NCBI GenBank assembly: GCA_046199005.1
Contig: CP176050.1
Span: forward strand, 3,286,001-3,350,000
From: Ascidiimonas sp046199005
GTDB taxonomy: Bacteria; Bacteroidota; Bacteroidia; Flavobacteriales; Flavobacteriaceae
Length of the DNA: 64,000 bases
Reading direction: 5' to 3'
The notes under the pieces are model-generated. The model saw only the letters and a program-made list of their open reading frames with translations. It was not told where the DNA came from and ran no database searches. A program made the translations under genes and the position numbers. Shown here in pieces: positions 61,819 through 64,000 of the stretch (position 1 is the first letter of the stretch; every line of letters starts with the position of its first letter).

Positions 61819-61887
61819 GGGAAAAATTGACAATCTTTTGGGAAATCCACACCTGTTTTACCCCCTCTTTGCATAGCATCTTTGTAC
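61819..61887 (+). promoter_or_regulatory. Putative activated promoter of the AhpD-like gene
   Basis: Second copy of GGGAAAAATTGACAA (61819-61833), followed after the same 61-bp interval by CTTTGTAC (61880-61887); -7-like box CATCTTTG. After the 15-mer both copies also share TTTTG and a G-rich patch. Predicted start near 61891, 62 bp before the ATG. Confidence 0.72.
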
Positions 61888-61952
61888 TATCAATTTGAAA
61901 CAACAACATATTCAAATTTTAAACAAAGTAGAATCAAATAAAAATCAAAATT

Positions 61953-62501
61953 ATGAGCACATTTAATGTACCTACCAGTAACGAAGTAAACCAAACCAAT
62001 CAGGCTATTTTTGACAACCTTGAAAAGAGTATCGGATTTGTCCCTAACTTATTTGCAACCTATGCACATTCAGATACTGCCTTAAAGACATATCTTGATC
62101 TTTCAGGGGCAAAAACATCACTTTCCTCCAAAGAAAAAGAAGTTGTGAATCTTGCTGTAAGCCAAGTAAACGAATGTATCTATTGTTTGTCTGCCCATAC
62201 CGCTATTGGAAAAATGAACGGCTTTAATGAAGGCCAAATAGTGGAATTCAGAGCAGGATATTCATCCTTTAATGAAAAATTGAGCGCACTTGCCGCTCTT
62301 GCAAAAAACCTTACTGAAAACAGAGGAGCCGCCGCTCCGGAAATTCTTGAAAACTTTTTCAACGCAGGCTATACCAAAGGTAACCTTGTAGATGTAATTG
62401 TTTTAGTAGGTGATAAAACTATTAGCAATTACCTGCATAAAACCACTCAGGTTCCCGTTGACTTTCCTGTTGCACAGCCTTTAGAAACTATTAACGCATA
62501 A
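61953..62501 (+). CDS. AhpD-like/carboxymuconolactone decarboxylase-family protein
   Basis: A 182-aa all-helical protein with the AhpD redox site NECIYCLSAHT: Glu74, Cys75, Cys78 and His82, as in the thiol-peroxidase partners of the CMD family. CMD-family proteins of this kind reduce peroxides or act on lactones; the full CxxC-His set points to the redox kind. It starts a two-gene unit with the cupredoxin-like gene and is preceded by the AraC-type site. Confidence 0.88.
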   Translation: MSTFNVPTSNEVNQTNQAIFDNLEKSIGFVPNLFATYAHSDTALKTYLDLSGAKTSLSSKEKEVVNLAVSQVNECIYCLSAHTAIGKMNGFNEGQIVEFRAGYSSFNEKLSALAALAKNLTENRGAAAPEILENFFNAGYTKGNLVDVIVLVGDKTISNYLHKTTQVPVDFPVAQPLETINA

Positions 62502-62527
62502 GTATTAATTTAAAAAATTAAAAAAAA

Positions 62528-62890
62528 ATGAAAAGTATCTTATTAGCATTCGCACTTATCCTTGTTGCATTCATGAGCAGCTTTGCACAAGAAGTTAAAA
62601 CCGTTCAATTAGAACAAACAGAAGGACAGTTTACGCAACAGGAAGTTACCCTTAAAGCAGGAACGTATGTTTTTGAAGTAAGTAATAACGGAGTAGATCA
62701 TAAGGTAGGTTTTGTATTGACCCCAAAGGGTAAAACCAGCCAGAAAGACCACATTAAAGAAGCTTACGTCAAAAAAACTATAGCAAACGGGGAGACCTCA
62801 AATTCCAAAGAAGTAACGCTCGAAAAAGGTGAATACGTTTACTTTTGCCCCCTAAACCCTACACCGCAATACACCTTGCGAGTGGAATAA
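62528..62890 (+). CDS. Exported cupredoxin-like protein, copper ligands uncertain
   Basis: A 120-aa secreted protein (signal MKSILLAFALILVAFMSSFA) with a cupredoxin-like beta fold: FTQQEVTLKAGTYVFEVSNN, VDHKVGFVL, then KGEYVYFCPLNPTPQYTLRV. A blue-copper site needs His, Cys, His and often Met; here a His and a Cys are present but the His after the Cys is replaced (CPLNPTPQ). It may bind no copper. It lies 26 bp after the AhpD-like gene. Confidence 0.78.
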   Translation: MKSILLAFALILVAFMSSFAQEVKTVQLEQTEGQFTQQEVTLKAGTYVFEVSNNGVDHKVGFVLTPKGKTSQKDHIKEAYVKKTIANGETSNSKEVTLEKGEYVYFCPLNPTPQYTLRVE

Positions 62891-63225
62891 AACCCATAGA
62901 AGTTTTATAGAAGTTGATTTAGTGTTAATTGAAAACGGTTCCCTGTTCGGGAACCGTTTTCATTGTAGGCAACCCGTAAAAGATTCAAGACCATGCGCTT
63001 CTTTTCCTGTGATTTGAACTTATTCTATAACAAAATCAGGTATAAGTACGCATAAATACCTCAGTTTTTCGTCGTAATTTTATCTTAACAATCACAGACC
63101 CTTATTCCGGAAAAACAAAGCAGAGCATTAGCGATAGTATTATCGTAATCCTCCATTTCGCTCTACGTTTCGTACAGACTAAAACGATTAAATCAGTTTT
63201 AAATTAACCCTTTAACCAATAGATT
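62891..63225. other. Intergenic stretch before the PSD-family gene
   Basis: 335 bp. Holds the terminator at 62931-62961; the rest is AT-rich with no frame worth naming. No exact TAnnTTTG match just before the next gene. Confidence 0.5.
62931..62961 (+). terminator. Terminator after the cupredoxin-like gene
   Basis: Perfect 13-bp stem GAAAACGGTTCCC (62931-62943) with GGGAACCGTTTTC (62949-62961), 5-base loop. Confidence 0.85.
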
Positions 63226-64000
63226 ATGGAAGTTTTACATTTTCAGACATCAAACGATGTCATAGATCATCTACGAGAAAAAAAAGACGATCTACACTTT
63301 GTATCCTTGCTCAATGCCTCACTGGCAAAAGCAAATCAGACCGCCAGTAACAATCTGGACAAAGCGCTTTACAACGAATTGCAATGGCCTCTAAATCTGG
63401 CTGAATACATTACTTTTTTGCTGGAATTCTCTATGTGGACACCTCAACAGAGTGATCTACCTGCCTGGAAAAATCCTAAGACAGGAAACAGCCAGGAAGT
63501 CTATGACCGTTTATGCCATTTTTATTTTCTAATAGATCAGGAAGTAGGAGAAGATAATAGCACCATAGTTCAAAACATTCCCTGGTTTAGCATATGGCTA
63601 AGAGATTATGCAGATCTGTGGGGTAGTTTCCTGAATACCACTGAATCTTTTAGCGATGAAATTTTGGAAACTTATATTAAAAATTCGCCACAATACAGAA
63701 TACAGGACTCTATGATAGATGGAAGACCTAACAACCCTAGTGGATGGCTAACCTTTAATCAGTTTTTTGCAAGAGAACTCAATCCAGGGTTACGTCCTAT
63801 AGATAGTCCTACAAACAATAAAGTAGTTACTGCACCGGCAGACTGTACATTCCGGAAAAAATATTCAATTAATGCAGACTCCACTATTACAGAAATTGTT
63901 ATAAAACAGACTCACAAAGTAGCTAACGTTAACGAGCTCCTGAAAGACAGCAAGTATGCAAACGATTTTGCCGGAGGACTTTTCGTTCACTATTTTCTGG
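63226..64000 (+). CDS. Phosphatidylserine decarboxylase-family protein, partial
   Basis: The first 258 codons are present; the rest is off the window. Starts MEVLHFQTSNDVIDHLREKK. Residues ~1-165 form an N-terminal helical extension (LAEYITFLLEFSMWTPQQSD). From about 180 the PSD fold begins (SGWLTFNQFFARELNPGLRP, VVTAPADCTFRKKY). The catalytic LGST/GS site should lie beyond the edge, so activity cannot be judged. It would be the second PSD-type gene here, differing from psd at 39218 by its long N-terminus. Confidence 0.85.
   Translation, partial: MEVLHFQTSNDVIDHLREKKDDLHFVSLLNASLAKANQTASNNLDKALYNELQWPLNLAEYITFLLEFSMWTPQQSDLPAWKNPKTGNSQEVYDRLCHFYFLIDQEVGEDNSTIVQNIPWFSIWLRDYADLWGSFLNTTESFSDEILETYIKNSPQYRIQDSMIDGRPNNPSGWLTFNQFFARELNPGLRPIDSPTNNKVVTAPADCTFRKKYSINADSTITEIVIKQTHKVANVNELLKDSKYANDFAGGLFVHYFL

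Larger units (their letters stand above)
61592..61952. other. Intergenic stretch with terminator and activator site
   Basis: 361 bp with no gene. It contains the terminator of the lipoprotein (61631-61661) and the repeat-bearing promoter of the AhpD-like gene (61819-61887), reported separately; the rest is AT-rich. Confidence 0.6.

Noticed and set aside
1..64000. CRISPR arrays, tRNA or rRNA genes, IS elements, prophage
   Set aside because: No regular spaced repeats, no cloverleaf-like intergenic sequence, no transposase or phage genes were seen on reading the gaps.

Overview
The window is a 64 kb piece of a low-GC chromosome from a member of the Bacteroidota, most likely a marine or free-living Flavobacteriaceae. 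Reasons: a type IX secretion C-terminal domain on a secreted subtilase, DUF4369/TlpA and DUF1573 proteins, promoters of the TAnnTTTG type, an almost complete lack of Shine-Dalgarno sites except in front of rpsU, the small ribosomal protein bTHX, and an acyl-CoA-binding protein. I see no phage, IS element, CRISPR array, rRNA or tRNA. The right-hand gene (phosphatidylserine decarboxylase family) and the left-hand gene (rpsU) are cut by the window edges.

Layout. 0-7 kb (minus): rpsU with a perfect Shine-Dalgarno, an archaeal-type secreted alpha-amylase, acyl-CoA dehydrogenase, a helix-hairpin-helix protein, a sodium:alanine-type symporter with an extra N-terminal Ig-like domain, a K+ channel and a PspC protein. 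7-14 kb: a HEIGH-motif metalloprotease lipoprotein, a T9SS subtilase, DUF2851, rhodanese and two thioredoxin-fold proteins. 14-15.7 kb: MarR regulator, nitroreductase, YceI. 15.7-22.3 kb: a complete trpEGDCFBA operon preceded by a leader peptide with three tandem Trp codons and a terminator, a textbook ribosome-mediated attenuator. 22.4-24.3 kb: M20 peptidase and two very small genes, one of them bTHX. 24.3-26.1 kb: two tandem lanthipeptide-type precursors with a LanC cyclase but no dehydratase. 26-40 kb: housekeeping genes (yaaA, rluD-like, PASTA protein, ddl, coaD, M14 peptidase, NUDIX, pyrE, birA, rsfS, ftsH, LUD protein, cdsA, psd, ACBP). 41-44.2 kb: a second peptide locus (degenerate C39 + VKOR + thioredoxin fusion, a six-cysteine GG-leader-like peptide, a TlpA lipoprotein). 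44-52.5 kb: valS, DUF1573, an aspartic protease with PDZ, aminotransferase, murB, lspA. 52.7-57.8 kb: kynurenine monooxygenase, and a light-repair group (flavin reductase, DUF2256, Cry-DASH, FeS-type photolyase). 58-64 kb: an AraC regulator with a small putative regulon (DoxX-like protein, AhpD-like protein, cupredoxin-like protein), an SDR, a cysteine-rich lipoprotein and a second PSD-family gene.

The best leads are: (1) the trp leader, in which I can pair by hand a pause hairpin, an antiterminator and a terminator, with a promoter placed so that the leader peptide would be nearly leaderless; (2) a perfect 15-bp repeat, GGGAAAAATTGACAA, placed exactly 61 bp upstream of CTTTGTAC before both the DoxX and the AhpD-like genes, a likely AraC-type activator site; (3) two separate ribosomal peptide loci, one with LanC but no LanB, the other pairing a disulfide-forming fusion protein with a six-Cys peptide; (4) the rpsU Shine-Dalgarno; (5) the archaeal-like amylase. 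All pairing and motif work was done by eye; no searches or folding programs were run.
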